In this document: positions 38,879-46,625 of the stretch, piece after piece
Layout of the letters: each line of letters begins with the position of its first letter
Position numbering within the stretch: position 1 is the stretch's first letter
IMG/VR virus record: IMGVR_UViG_3300042691_028844
Coordinates: 22,581-86,580 of that record
Direction: 5' to 3' (one strand)
DNA length: 64,000 nucleotides
Source: a virus
Translations under genes and position numbers: made by a program
Notes under the pieces: model-generated
The model's database searches: none
Told to the model about the DNA's origin: nothing
Seen by the model: only the letters and a program-made list of their open reading frames with translations

Positions 38879-40411
38879 GTGCCCAAAAAATCTAACGGCG
38901 ACAACTTTAGTTTAAAAAGGAGCCGAGGGGAAAAACCAATCCCCAAGGTTCCTAAGTTTACTGGAGCGGACACACCGCATCAGCTATCCCAGCCGATGCC
39001 GTTTAAGCGCAGGTTTCGCCCTGTCGTAGGTACAAAGAACTTCAGTCTTCTAAGTGAATATGATTACGCATCTTTGTGGTCTCGTTGGAGGCGAGGATAC
39101 GAACTGTCGATGTATGCGCAGCAAGCATACAAAGGCGTAAATTACAGCTTCAAGTACTTCTACAGCGGAACAGCTGGAATAGGGTCTTACAGCCCAGGGT
39201 ACGTTTATTTGTACCCAACTACCCGAACTGACGACCGAATGTGGTCTGTCATTATTCAGCCTGAAAAAAATATAAGTTTCAAAGATTTTAGTTTAAGCAT
39301 AGCGTCTGTAACGAATTACTCTGATACAGTTTATGCTGTACAGTTTTCCGATAATTTTGGGCTGCCTTTTTCACAGCTTCATGGCGACACACTGGCTAAT
39401 AAGTTCACAGCGGGCGGGGTTGAAAAAGTAACTGGGTACAACAACTACACCGTCATCGGCGTGGGGAATAACGGTGTATTGGAGGCAAATCCTGATTACA
39501 CACAGTATTTCAACACTTTATTTTTAGATCACAGTCAAGCTAATAGCTGGGAAGTTGTTGACTCGAAGACTCTTAAAGTTCCAGCCTCTGGTCCTCCTGC
39601 CGTAGGCGAATTTTTGTGTACTAACTTCAAAGCTCAATGTACTTGTCCTGATTTTGTTGGTAGAGAAACTGTTAATCTTTACGACATATCACTTAAAAAA
39701 CGTTACCCCTACACTCCCCCTATCGACATGAAGCCGGGATTCTCTGATGCCGGTTCTCAGTCAGCGGAAGGACGAATTATAGATTCTATTGATAATCCTG
39801 GTTGGTCTAGGGCTTTTGGTTTTATATATCTGAACGAGATCTTTGAAATGCCTAGTTACAGCGAACGAGCGTATTCAGATCCTAATTTATTTTATTTTCA
39901 ACCAAAGTGGTGTAAACATGTGTATGCCGCTGTGTTCGACTTATCTCGCACACCGAATCAAACAGCTCTTACTTCAATTTATCTACCTCAGCCAAATGAC
40001 GAGCCGACCCACCCGGCTTACCGAGAAATGTTTGACCGTGAACTAGGCAAGCAGACTGATTTTTTTGAGAGGGAACGGGACTATCGCTGGTGGCTGCGTT
40101 TTGGCCCCACGAAGCAGACACTCCCTTCGCATATTATGCAGCCTGACACGTACAACGTGTTTTCTAAGGTAACTAACATTGGAACACTAGACAGCCCGAG
40201 CGCCGCCGTGGCATCCGGACTCTCATTCCTTGATGTAAATTCTTACAGCCCTTTTATTCCTTCTAGTGGCGTCGATTCTTATGTCAGTGATATATATGCT
40301 AGTGGTGTGTTGGCGACCTTCGATGCTGTTAACATAATTGACGGGGGGACGTATGCTAGCGGCGTACTTACATCACCATCTGCATACGCTATTAACGGAG
40401 GCACGTATTAG
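38879..40411 (+). CDS. Structural protein with SWIM-like Cys/His motif (510 aa)
   Basis: GTG start. Beta-rich protein with many aromatic residues (EYDYASLWSRWRRGYELSMY). FKAQCTCPDFVG (C254, C256) and, about 90 residues later, KWCKHVYAAVF (C345, H347) fit the CxC...CxH pattern of a SWIM zinc finger with an unusually long insert. The C-terminus ends in two YASGVL repeats that resemble the repeats of the next gene. Shares one base pair of its stop with the following GTG. Likely a tail or baseplate component (inference). Confidence 0.65.
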   Translation: MPKKSNGDNFSLKRSRGEKPIPKVPKFTGADTPHQLSQPMPFKRRFRPVVGTKNFSLLSEYDYASLWSRWRRGYELSMYAQQAYKGVNYSFKYFYSGTAGIGSYSPGYVYLYPTTRTDDRMWSVIIQPEKNISFKDFSLSIASVTNYSDTVYAVQFSDNFGLPFSQLHGDTLANKFTAGGVEKVTGYNNYTVIGVGNNGVLEANPDYTQYFNTLFLDHSQANSWEVVDSKTLKVPASGPPAVGEFLCTNFKAQCTCPDFVGRETVNLYDISLKKRYPYTPPIDMKPGFSDAGSQSAEGRIIDSIDNPGWSRAFGFIYLNEIFEMPSYSERAYSDPNLFYFQPKWCKHVYAAVFDLSRTPNQTALTSIYLPQPNDEPTHPAYREMFDRELGKQTDFFERERDYRWWLRFGPTKQTLPSHIMQPDTYNVFSKVTNIGTLDSPSAAVASGLSFLDVNSYSPFIPSSGVDSYVSDIYASGVLATFDAVNIIDGGTYASGVLTSPSAYAINGGTY

Positions 40412-41436
40412 TGACTACTACTCCCGTAGTTATTCTTCTTAAGAGATCTTCTCTAGATTCGGATCGTCCTAGCGGAGTTATCATCCAATACGGAGAATTG
40501 GCTCTGTGCCGAGGATCCGGAGACCCCGGTCTGTATTTTGAAGATAACGCCGACAATATTGTAAAGATTGGACCTCCAGGATACGGTCCCGTCGCACCGA
40601 ACGCAAATTACGTTGGGTCGTCTGGCAACTCCCTAGGCGAACCGTGGAATGACACCTCAAGTCCAACGCCGTATTACAGAGTATGGAATGGCGCGATTTG
40701 GGCAAAAATTAACGCTGGTTTTGCTGACACAGCTACTATAGCTTCTGGCGCTATTCTGGCTTCGGGTTCTTTATTAGCCTCAGGCGCATACTTAGCCTCA
40801 GGAGCTATTCAAGCTTCTGGCGCTATTCTGGCTTCGGGTTCTTTATTAGCCTCAGGCGCATACTTAGCCTCAGGAGCTATTCAAGCTTCTGGCGCTATTC
40901 TGGCTTCGGGAGCTATACAAGCATCAGGTGCATACTTAGCCTCAGGAGCTATTCAAGCCTCTGGTGCTATTCTGGCTTCGGGTTCTTTATTAGCCTCAGG
41001 TGCATACTTAGCCTCAGGAGCTATTCAAGCCTCTGGTGCTATTCTGGCTTCGGGAGCTATACAAGCATCAGGAGCGTACTTGGCGTCGGGCGCTATCCTG
41101 GCATCTGGTGCGATAGAAGCGCAAACAGCTACTTTGGCTTCCGGAGCTATTCTGGCTTCTGGCGCCGTGGAAGCTTACAGTGTCTTACTTTCGTCAGGCA
41201 CACTACAAGCTTCAGGAGCTTTATTAGCTTCTGGTGCATATATTGCTTCGGGTGCTATTTTAGCGTCGGGCGCTATCCTGGCATCTGGTGCGATAGAGGT
41301 CGTCACTGTGGTTTCTAGCGGTCTTCCCGACCCCGTTTCTACTGCATCTGGGGTCTTGTATCTTCAACTTGAGCCATCTGGAACATACGGCTCTGGTCTG
41401 TATGTTAGAGCTGGTTCTGCCTGGTACTTTGTTTAG
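40411..41436 (+). CDS. Fibre protein with ASGA hexapeptide repeats (341 aa)
   Basis: GTG start. Residues 1-105 match a fibre N-terminus: VILLKRSSLDSDRPSGVIIQ, GELALCRGSGDPGLYFEDNA, then a tail-like YRVWNGAIWAKI. Residues 108-295 are about 30 hexapeptides of the ASGAxx type. The C-terminus (VLYLQLEPSGTYGSGLYVRA) is a short tip. Regular six-residue turns suggest a beta-helix or trimeric shaft. The repeat number may vary by recombination. Confidence 0.8.
   Translation: MTTTPVVILLKRSSLDSDRPSGVIIQYGELALCRGSGDPGLYFEDNADNIVKIGPPGYGPVAPNANYVGSSGNSLGEPWNDTSSPTPYYRVWNGAIWAKINAGFADTATIASGAILASGSLLASGAYLASGAIQASGAILASGSLLASGAYLASGAIQASGAILASGAIQASGAYLASGAIQASGAILASGSLLASGAYLASGAIQASGAILASGAIQASGAYLASGAILASGAIEAQTATLASGAILASGAVEAYSVLLSSGTLQASGALLASGAYIASGAILASGAILASGAIEVVTVVSSGLPDPVSTASGVLYLQLEPSGTYGSGLYVRAGSAWYFV
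40741..41100 (+). repeat. 72-base tandem repeat in fibre gene, five units
   Basis: Units of 24 codons (four hexapeptides) start at 40741, 40813, 40885, 40957 and 41029. Units 1, 2 and 4 are near-identical in DNA; units 3 and 5 carry ASGAIQ in place of ASGSLL. Shorter 18-base similarity continues to about 41300. Confidence 0.9.
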
Positions 41437-41975
41437 CCCCTTAAGGTAGCTTTAAGCATCCACGAGGACTTAAAGCAGAAGTTGACGAGATCCGCTAGTT
41501 TATTTTCTACATCTGGCGCTTCCACGGTTTTAGCGGTATTTCCTACTTCTTTTGCGGCCATACCGAGTTCTTCTAAGTTATTTAGATAGGTCGTGACCAT
41601 AGATCTTGCGTCATATGATTTCACGTGAGTAAAGTTCATGCAAGCCGAATCGAGACCTTTCTCGCACATTGGCATTAAGTAATTCATCGAGCGAATAAGC
41701 TCAGCCAAAGTATCGAAGTTTTCGATGTTGCTGGCGTACTGCTCTTTAAAAAAATCGTGCAGAGGAAAAAACAACGGCCCTTCGACGTTTAAATGAATTA
41801 AATGTGATTGAATGTAGAGCTTGTTAATGTATGAAGACAGGGACATCAGTTGACGAATTAGTGTGTCAACTGACGCTCCCTGTTCCACCTCTACCGGTTC
41901 GCTAACTACAACCATTTCTCCCCGCGTGGTCGGAGGAGTCATAGCTATCTGTTCAAACGAACCGGAGAGAGTCAT
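41433..41975 (-). CDS. Dps-like ferritin-fold protein (180 aa)
   Basis: Residues 38-170 follow the Dps pattern: LSSYINKLYIQSHLIHLNVE, GPLFFPLHDFFKEQY, NFDTLAELIRSMNYL. By spacing against E. coli Dps, H61, H73, D88 and E92 match ferroxidase residues H51, H63, D78 and E82, but the position of D67 is lysine (K77), with E78 next to it. Dps proteins bind iron and protect DNA from peroxide. The N-terminus (res. 1-35) is acidic, not basic. It is leftward within rightward structural genes, three bases after a HTH gene. Confidence 0.72.
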   Translation of the reverse strand: MTLSGSFEQIAMTPPTTRGEMVVVSEPVEVEQGASVDTLIRQLMSLSSYINKLYIQSHLIHLNVEGPLFFPLHDFFKEQYASNIENFDTLAELIRSMNYLMPMCEKGLDSACMNFTHVKSYDARSMVTTYLNNLEELGMAAKEVGNTAKTVEAPDVENKLADLVNFCFKSSWMLKATLRG

Positions 41976-41977
41976 CG

Positions 41978-42247
41978 TCAGGCAGCTACAGCAGTCGAAA
42001 TAGTTTCGACAGTTTCTTCTTCCACTGTAGCCGCAGTGGAACTTTGCAGGTACTCTTCAAGCGCGACTTTCTTGACACGGAAGAGGGACTTAGCGCCGTT
42101 CGGCTGCAGATTTACATACACAGTTTTAGGCCAACCGCCAGGCTGGTTAGCTTCAGACAGCGCGATACGCTTCCGAACGAACCCACTGCTGCAGTTAAGC
42201 AGTTCCGCAGTTTCTGCAATCGTGAGCAGCGTTTTGTTGTCAGACAT
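41978..42247 (-). CDS. Excisionase/MerR-type HTH protein (89 aa)
   Basis: LTIAETAELLNCSSGFVRKR (res. 8-27) is a winged-HTH of the excisionase kind; the wing is around NLQPNGAKSLFRVKKVALEE. The tail is acidic Thr/Val/Glu-rich. It probably binds DNA as a regulator. It is transcribed with the Dps-like gene; the divergent promoter region (42248-42375) separates both from 42376. Confidence 0.75.
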   Translation of the reverse strand: MSDNKTLLTIAETAELLNCSSGFVRKRIALSEANQPGGWPKTVYVNLQPNGAKSLFRVKKVALEEYLQSSTAATVEEETVETISTAVAA

Positions 42248-42347
42248 TTGAAGTGTGTGCAGGAGAGCAACTTGGATATACTACTCTGGTTGTGTTCCCA
42301 GGCAACGGTGTTTGTGACTGTTAAAATCTTTTTAACATTTGTTTTGT

Positions 42348-42353
42348 TATAAT
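42348..42353 (+). promoter_or_regulatory. Extended -10 TGTTATAAT
   Basis: TTTTGTTATAATCAG gives a consensus TATAAT with the TG extension, 22 bases before ATG 42376. On the other strand TTGCCT and TAGTAT, 16 bases apart, may serve the HTH/Dps pair. Confidence 0.6.
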
Positions 42354-42375
42354 CAGTTTGATTTGATCTGGGCTC

Positions 42376-42624
42376 ATGACGGTTCGAATTGCAGGAGAGG
42401 TTTTTAAAGGGTACAATCAGCCGAAGCGAGACGTTCAGAGCGGCAAGGAATACTCCGTGGCAGCGAAGGAGAACGGTAAGATTCGTCTAGTTCGGTTTGG
42501 TGATCCGAACATGGAAAACCGCAGCGATGATCCGGCCCGCAAGCGAGCTTTCCGTTCCCGCCACAGCTGCGACGAGCCTAAGAGCAAACTGTCAGCAGGG
42601 TACTGGTCTTGTAAAGCTTGGTAA
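42376..42624 (+). CDS. Small basic phage protein, FKGYNxPKR type (82 aa)
   Basis: Pattern GEVFKGYNQPKRDVQSGKEY, AAKENGKIRLVRFGDPNM and RKRAFRSRHSCDEPKSKLSA-GYWSCKAW matches a small family widespread in marine phages (DUF5754-like), where the end is normally RHxxxxxKxKxSAxYWxxKxKW. Function unknown. Strong promoter upstream suggests good expression. Confidence 0.78.
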   Translation: MTVRIAGEVFKGYNQPKRDVQSGKEYSVAAKENGKIRLVRFGDPNMENRSDDPARKRAFRSRHSCDEPKSKLSAGYWSCKAW

Positions 42625-42667
42625 TGTATGCGTTCTGTGCGCTTTTATCGTTGCAGCCTGTCGGCCT

Positions 42668-42673
42668 TAGACT
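42668..42673 (+). promoter_or_regulatory. -10 box TAGACT
   Basis: CCTTAGACTGACG lies 22 bases before ATG 42696. Confidence 0.4.
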
Positions 42674-42695
42674 GACGACAGCTACCATGTAGTCG

Positions 42696-42956
42696 ATGGA
42701 CTCGCAGAACGATTCGGGCAGTGTTCAGGTTAGTCTGACACTAGAAGATGAGTTTGTATTAACCCAGATCAGAAACAAAGCAAAAGCTTGTAATACTCCC
42801 AAAGAACGAGATCAGTTTTTTTGGCTTACTGTGTGCCGCTTAATTGCGCGTGAACGTGCGTACAAGGCTGTATTGCACGGCTGCGGCATATCCGTCAGTG
42901 CTAACGTCCAGCTGTTCGAAGAGGAAGGTCCGGACGAAAAAGAAGTAGTAAACTGA
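42696..42956 (+). CDS. Small helical protein (86 aa)
   Basis: Starts MDSQNDSGSVQVSLTLEDEF, then helices FVLTQIRNKAKACNTPKERD and FWLTVCRLIARERAYKAVLH. The SLTLEDEFxLxxIRxxA arrangement resembles small cyanophage proteins (helical pair) of unknown function. Twenty-eight bases separate it from the muralytic gene. Confidence 0.62.
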   Translation: MDSQNDSGSVQVSLTLEDEFVLTQIRNKAKACNTPKERDQFFWLTVCRLIARERAYKAVLHGCGISVSANVQLFEEEGPDEKEVVN

Positions 42957-42984
42957 ATCTAAGTAGTTGTAGTTAGGGTTCGGT

Positions 42985-44301
42985 ATGGCTCCACAACGCC
43001 AAGCTCGCGTAGGGATCCTGCCTCCTGCAGATAAAGCGGCGATTGTTCGAGCGGCACAGCAATTACAGTTAGATCCTTATGAGCTTGGCGCGTTTCTCTC
43101 ACTGGAATCAGGGCCCAATATGGACCCCAACGTATGGGGCGGCCTTAATGACGATTACTATGGTTTGATTCAATTTGGTCGCAATGAGAGATCTAAATAT
43201 TTAGATCCTCGTTTAATAGGTACCTATACGCGAGCCGAGCAAATACCTAAGGCCGTTCAGTTCTTACTGGATAGGGGGTTTAAGCCCGGAAAGATGGGCG
43301 TAGGGCAAGCGTATGCGACAGTGCTACTAGGAAATCCTTATGAACCTTTAACAAACAAAGATTCGTGGGGAACAAGCCCCGCTAATTCCCTCCGCCGTTT
43401 CAAACCTGGCGGAGATTTGTATGCAAACGCAAAGAGAGTTTTAGGGGACATAGCCGCCCCCACGCAACCTTCGGGGCCGAGATTTGAGCGCCCTTCCCAA
43501 GTAGATATTCCGACTGGGCAACAGCCTGGTCAGCCTGCATCTGCGACAGTTAACCGCCCTCCGCAGGATATTTTTCAAAATTTAATGCAAGGCGTTCAAA
43601 AAATATTTGGTACAACCGGGCCTAGAAGATCGTCGAGCGAAGATTACTTAGATAAGGCTATGGCCCTTGATTCTGCGGGGCAATCAGATGAAGCTATGAA
43701 ATACTATGAAGCTGCTTTTGCTAGTGATGCTACTCCATCTAAATCAGACGATTTAGAGGAAACTTTTTCCTCTGTGTTACAACCGGCTGTTACATCTTAT
43801 CTTGATGTTATGAACCAGCGGAGTGCTACTGGGCCAACAACTACGGCTGCGCCAGCTCCTGCTCCGGGTACTCCTACTCCGGCTGGGCCCATGGGCTCGA
43901 TACGTGCTGGACGGATCGCTCACCCTCATGAAGATGTGTTCCCTACTACTGGCCCTCATCTGCATGTACGTGTCTTACGTAACAATGAGGATGTGAATCC
44001 TGAGTACACCCGGTCTATTCTCCAGAATCTTTATGCTGGAGGTAAACCGCTGTATGCTTTACAAGGCTCTGAGTGGAGACCTTCTTACCCTATAACTTCG
44101 CGGTTTGGTCCTCGTACGGCGCCGACCGCCGGGGCATCCACGTATCACCGAGGTGTTGATTACGGTATTCCCGCCGAAACTCCGTTGGAGTGGAGAGGTC
44201 GAGGAACGTACAGACCCGAGCGTGGCTTCGGTGTTATAGAAACTACAGATCCTCAGGGTCAACCATACACGATTAGATTAGCTCACACGGTTCCTGGTTA
44301 A
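42985..44301 (+). CDS. Muralytic protein: transglycosylase plus permuted M23-like domain
   Basis: Residues 20-155 are lysozyme-like: YELGAFLSLESGPNMDPNVW (E41 as likely acid) and YYGLIQFGRNERSKYL. Residues 217-250 resemble a TPR hairpin. After a Pro/Ala linker the C-terminus has M23 peptidase elements: GPHLHVRV (H325, H327), then SRFGPR (372-377), YHRGVDYG (H388, D392), GFGVIETTDPQGQPY and RLAHT (H434). In usual M23 enzymes HxxxD comes before HxH; here the order is reversed. Probably a virion-borne wall enzyme acting at DNA entry. Confidence 0.75.
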   Translation: MAPQRQARVGILPPADKAAIVRAAQQLQLDPYELGAFLSLESGPNMDPNVWGGLNDDYYGLIQFGRNERSKYLDPRLIGTYTRAEQIPKAVQFLLDRGFKPGKMGVGQAYATVLLGNPYEPLTNKDSWGTSPANSLRRFKPGGDLYANAKRVLGDIAAPTQPSGPRFERPSQVDIPTGQQPGQPASATVNRPPQDIFQNLMQGVQKIFGTTGPRRSSSEDYLDKAMALDSAGQSDEAMKYYEAAFASDATPSKSDDLEETFSSVLQPAVTSYLDVMNQRSATGPTTTAAPAPAPGTPTPAGPMGSIRAGRIAHPHEDVFPTTGPHLHVRVLRNNEDVNPEYTRSILQNLYAGGKPLYALQGSEWRPSYPITSRFGPRTAPTAGASTYHRGVDYGIPAETPLEWRGRGTYRPERGFGVIETTDPQGQPYTIRLAHTVPG

Positions 44302-44382
44302 TTGCTTCTGATCGCTATTACGCTTTTTGCTTTAACCTACGCTTGTTGTTTCAGCTAAGATACCGGTAGGGTTTTTTGTATT

Positions 44383-44937
44383 ATGGGCAAAAAAGACACT
44401 GGCGCTGCTTTCAGACCCGAGGTTAGAGAAGTTGTGCGCTCCGCAAAGCGGGAACAGCGAAAAATGACGCGTCAACTAAAGCGTAAAGCTGATAAATATG
44501 TTGGTAGTGCGCCTAAAAGCACTGGTGCTGTCCAGGAAGAATTGGGTTCAGCGTCGGGACGCACGTTCCCACAATATGTTTCTGGTACGGAACGACGATT
44601 TTTCGGGGGGACCACTGATGTCACAAACGCTTATCGCCAAGTTTTGCGTAATTTTCAGCCGAACATTCTCGGTTCGCGCAGCCAAACTGGTTTGGACTCT
44701 TATCTTGGCGGGTTGAGGAGAGCCTACGGTTCTGAAATTCAACAGCAGGGTTTGGCTGGCCGGGAACGGTTATCTACTCTGCCTGAAGAGGCTCGCACTG
44801 CATTTACCTTGTCGGAACAAAACCCAGCATTCAATAATTTAAGAAACGAGCAGTACATGTCTCTGGCTCAAGACCCGCCGACCGTCTCTAATGACGCCAT
44901 GGCTATGTATAGAAGTCTCTTTACTTATAATGTCTGA
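44383..44937 (+). CDS. Basic hypothetical virion-cluster protein (184 aa)
   Basis: Starts MGKKDTGAAFRPEVREVVRS; basic helical N-terminus (KREQRKMTRQLKRKADKYVG), a Tyr/Arg-rich middle (NAYRQVLRNFQPNILGSRSQ) and a helical end with NPAFNNLRNEQYMSLAQD. A TAAGAT box lies 20 bases upstream. Likely virion or DNA-associated; family not recognised. Confidence 0.6.
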   Translation: MGKKDTGAAFRPEVREVVRSAKREQRKMTRQLKRKADKYVGSAPKSTGAVQEELGSASGRTFPQYVSGTERRFFGGTTDVTNAYRQVLRNFQPNILGSRSQTGLDSYLGGLRRAYGSEIQQQGLAGRERLSTLPEEARTAFTLSEQNPAFNNLRNEQYMSLAQDPPTVSNDAMAMYRSLFTYNV

Positions 44938-45217
44938 TCAGCTTCCCAGCACACGACGGGAGCGGAGGATAGGTTTTCATTCGGAAGCACCCTTCGCCAA
45001 GCACGAATATCGGTTTAGAAATCGTTTAGACATCCGTTTAGCTGGGAAAATCTGGGAAGAGGGGCCTCGGGAGCGACAAATTCGTTTAGCGCGTGAGCGG
45101 AATAAGCGTCGTGGTAAACAAGATTCAGCGTGGATACCCGCACCTACAAGTAATAAGCCCGATGAAGATTACTCAACTGTAGAGTACATCACACATATAC
45201 CCGGCCTAGCAGACTGA
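44930..45217 (+). CDS. Small basic hypothetical protein (95 aa)
   Basis: ATG 44930 overlaps the previous stop by eight bases; the longer frame from 44891 would overlap much more. Basic Arg-rich (RERQIRLARERNKRRGKQDS) with DYSTVEYITHIPGLAD at the end. Last gene of the rightward block; it overlaps by 29 bases the leftward gene that ends at 45189. Confidence 0.55.
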   Translation: MSDQLPSTRRERRIGFHSEAPFAKHEYRFRNRLDIRLAGKIWEEGPRERQIRLARERNKRRGKQDSAWIPAPTSNKPDEDYSTVEYITHIPGLAD

Positions 45218-45794
45218 ACATATCTATAAATTCTCTAACCCGTGCTTCTGTGTTGTAGGGTGACGGTACGTAAAAAATAAAACCTAGACACCTAGTGTTT
45301 TCTAACTTACTTAGATTTGGTTCATCTACATAAAGTTCAGGTTTTTTACTCATAATACAAACAGGTAAATCTATATTCAGTTGTTGGGTTGTTAATAGAG
45401 CCACTTCTGTGGAAGTGAGGAAGATTAAGCCTTCTTCGTATTCTTGTCTTTTGTATTTTCTAATAGCTTCTTCTAACCATATGCGTTGAGCGGACTTTCT
45501 TGCTCGCTTTACCCGGCGGTATAACAGCATGTCCTTAGGCTGCTCTTCTTTATTTAAGAAGTCCCGAGGAGGAAACAAATAGAGTGTTTTAGCTTTCCAT
45601 AACTGTTTTAGTCCGTCTTCTTTTGGTGTATAGTATGTGTGTGCGTTTATAACTGTGTTTGCTACATCACTTGAGGCCGGGTCTAAATCGATCCGGCCGT
45701 TGAAGAACGCCGTGGCAACCCCCGCTACGTCGGGAGGAGAGACAAAATCAATTGCTGCTAGTGGCATCCAAGATTCTTTTATCGATCGTCTCAT
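45189..45794 (-). CDS. Phage Dam-like protein with altered catalytic motif (201 aa)
   Basis: DFVSPPDVAGVATAFFNGRI, DLDPASSDVANTVINAHTYY, TPKEDGLKQLW and RIWLEEAIRKYKRQEYEEGL match the layout of phage DNA N6-adenine methyltransferases (Dam, pfam05869). That family has NPPY after the strand following the DGL-W block; here the place reads LYLFPPRDF (res. 71-79). So either a diverged active site or a non-enzymatic relative. Ends a seven-gene leftward cluster. Confidence 0.62.
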   Translation of the reverse strand: MRRSIKESWMPLAAIDFVSPPDVAGVATAFFNGRIDLDPASSDVANTVINAHTYYTPKEDGLKQLWKAKTLYLFPPRDFLNKEEQPKDMLLYRRVKRARKSAQRIWLEEAIRKYKRQEYEEGLIFLTSTEVALLTTQQLNIDLPVCIMSKKPELYVDEPNLSKLENTRCLGFIFYVPSPYNTEARVREFIDMFSLLGRVYV

Positions 45795-46167
45795 CCACGG
45801 AGTCTGAGTCGAGCAGGTGAATACTTAGACTAGCGTCGTTTACCATTACTACTACTGGTGTAGTGTTATTTTCGTTTTTTTCAATAACGTTTAATAGCTT
45901 CTGTAAGAACTCTTTTGTTTTTTTATCCATCATTTCTTCTGCTACCGTAATATCCTTATATATCTCTTTTACATCTAGATAGATAGATCTGTTTGGGTAC
46001 TCTAAGTTGAAAAATAAGGCTCCCAGTCCTTCGGCTTTCCTAAACTCAGAGTACAGCGTAATGATGTCGCTAACGATTAGCTTCACTGCGCTCTTTGCTA
46101 TTCTGTTTTGAACTTCAGAACTACTGAACAGCTTCTTAATGAGTTGTTCTGCGCGATCGAGTGCCAT
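45748..46167 (-). CDS. Hypothetical helical protein (139 aa)
   Basis: The frame is open to 46287, but ATG 46167 is chosen because it sits at the end of the upstream gene (stop 46169). Product starts MALDRAEQLIKKLFSSSEVQ, helical with SAVKLIVSDIITLYSEFRKA and TPVVVMVNDASLSIHLLDSD. Its 3' end overlaps the next gene by 47 bases. No family recognised. Confidence 0.55.
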   Translation of the reverse strand: MALDRAEQLIKKLFSSSEVQNRIAKSAVKLIVSDIITLYSEFRKAEGLGALFFNLEYPNRSIYLDVKEIYKDITVAEEMMDKKTKEFLQKLLNVIEKNENNTTPVVVMVNDASLSIHLLDSDSVDETIDKRILDATSSN

Positions 46168-46168
46168 T

Positions 46169-46486
46169 TTAGTTTGCGTAATTAGAAAAAGAACCCCAAG
46201 CATCGGAAAGTATACGAGACAAATTAAAACGGTAGTTAGAGATGTTCCTTTCATCGGGGTCAAGTTTACAGTAATGCACTCGTTCAACTAAACCGGATTT
46301 GCCTTGAGACACGATGCCCTGGTAAACGAGCTTATCAATTGTAACGGCTTTGACTCCAAGCGCTTCAGCTACTTGTTTTTTGGTCACTAAAACAGCAGGT
46401 GCGTTATCATTTTGTCTAGACGCAATAACTTGTAACGATAAATCGATGCTCTGTAGAATTTGTGTGATTTCTTTAAGTGATTCCAT
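46169..46486 (-). CDS. MerR-like HTH protein (105 aa)
   Basis: ATG 46486 (MESLKEITQILQSIDLSLQV) is preferred over the 46534 start. Residues 34-75 hold a winged HTH: LVTKKQVAEALGVKAVTIDK, LVYQGIVSQGKSGLVERVHY. An N-terminal helix may form a dimer coil. Likely a DNA-binding regulator. Confidence 0.68.
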   Translation of the reverse strand: MESLKEITQILQSIDLSLQVIASRQNDNAPAVLVTKKQVAEALGVKAVTIDKLVYQGIVSQGKSGLVERVHYCKLDPDERNISNYRFNLSRILSDAWGSFSNYAN

Positions 46487-46587
46487 AAGAGAAAGGTGTG
46501 GGGCCGCCTGATCACCGGAACGTCCGGCAATCAAGATCGCTTACGTCGCGCAGGAAAGGGCGAAAACTGCACGAGCCCCATAGTACT

Positions 46588-46616
46588 GTTTGCAGGCCCT
46601 TCTTACCGCAAACAGC
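46588..46616. other. Hairpin between leftward genes
   Basis: CTGTTTGC and GCAAACAG form eight-base perfect arms around a 14-base loop, in the 139-base gap (46487-46625) between two leftward genes. The gap also holds GATCACCGG/CCGG pairings and a GGGGC/GCCCC pair that could enclose a longer RNA structure. Could be an attenuator or structured leader; untested. Confidence 0.35.
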
Positions 46617-46625
46617 GAGCTCAGT

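Noticed and set aside
40741-41300. Regular repeats as a CRISPR array or diversity-generating target
   Set aside because: Repeats are contiguous and in frame with no unique spacers, and no reverse transcriptase or template repeat is seen nearby.
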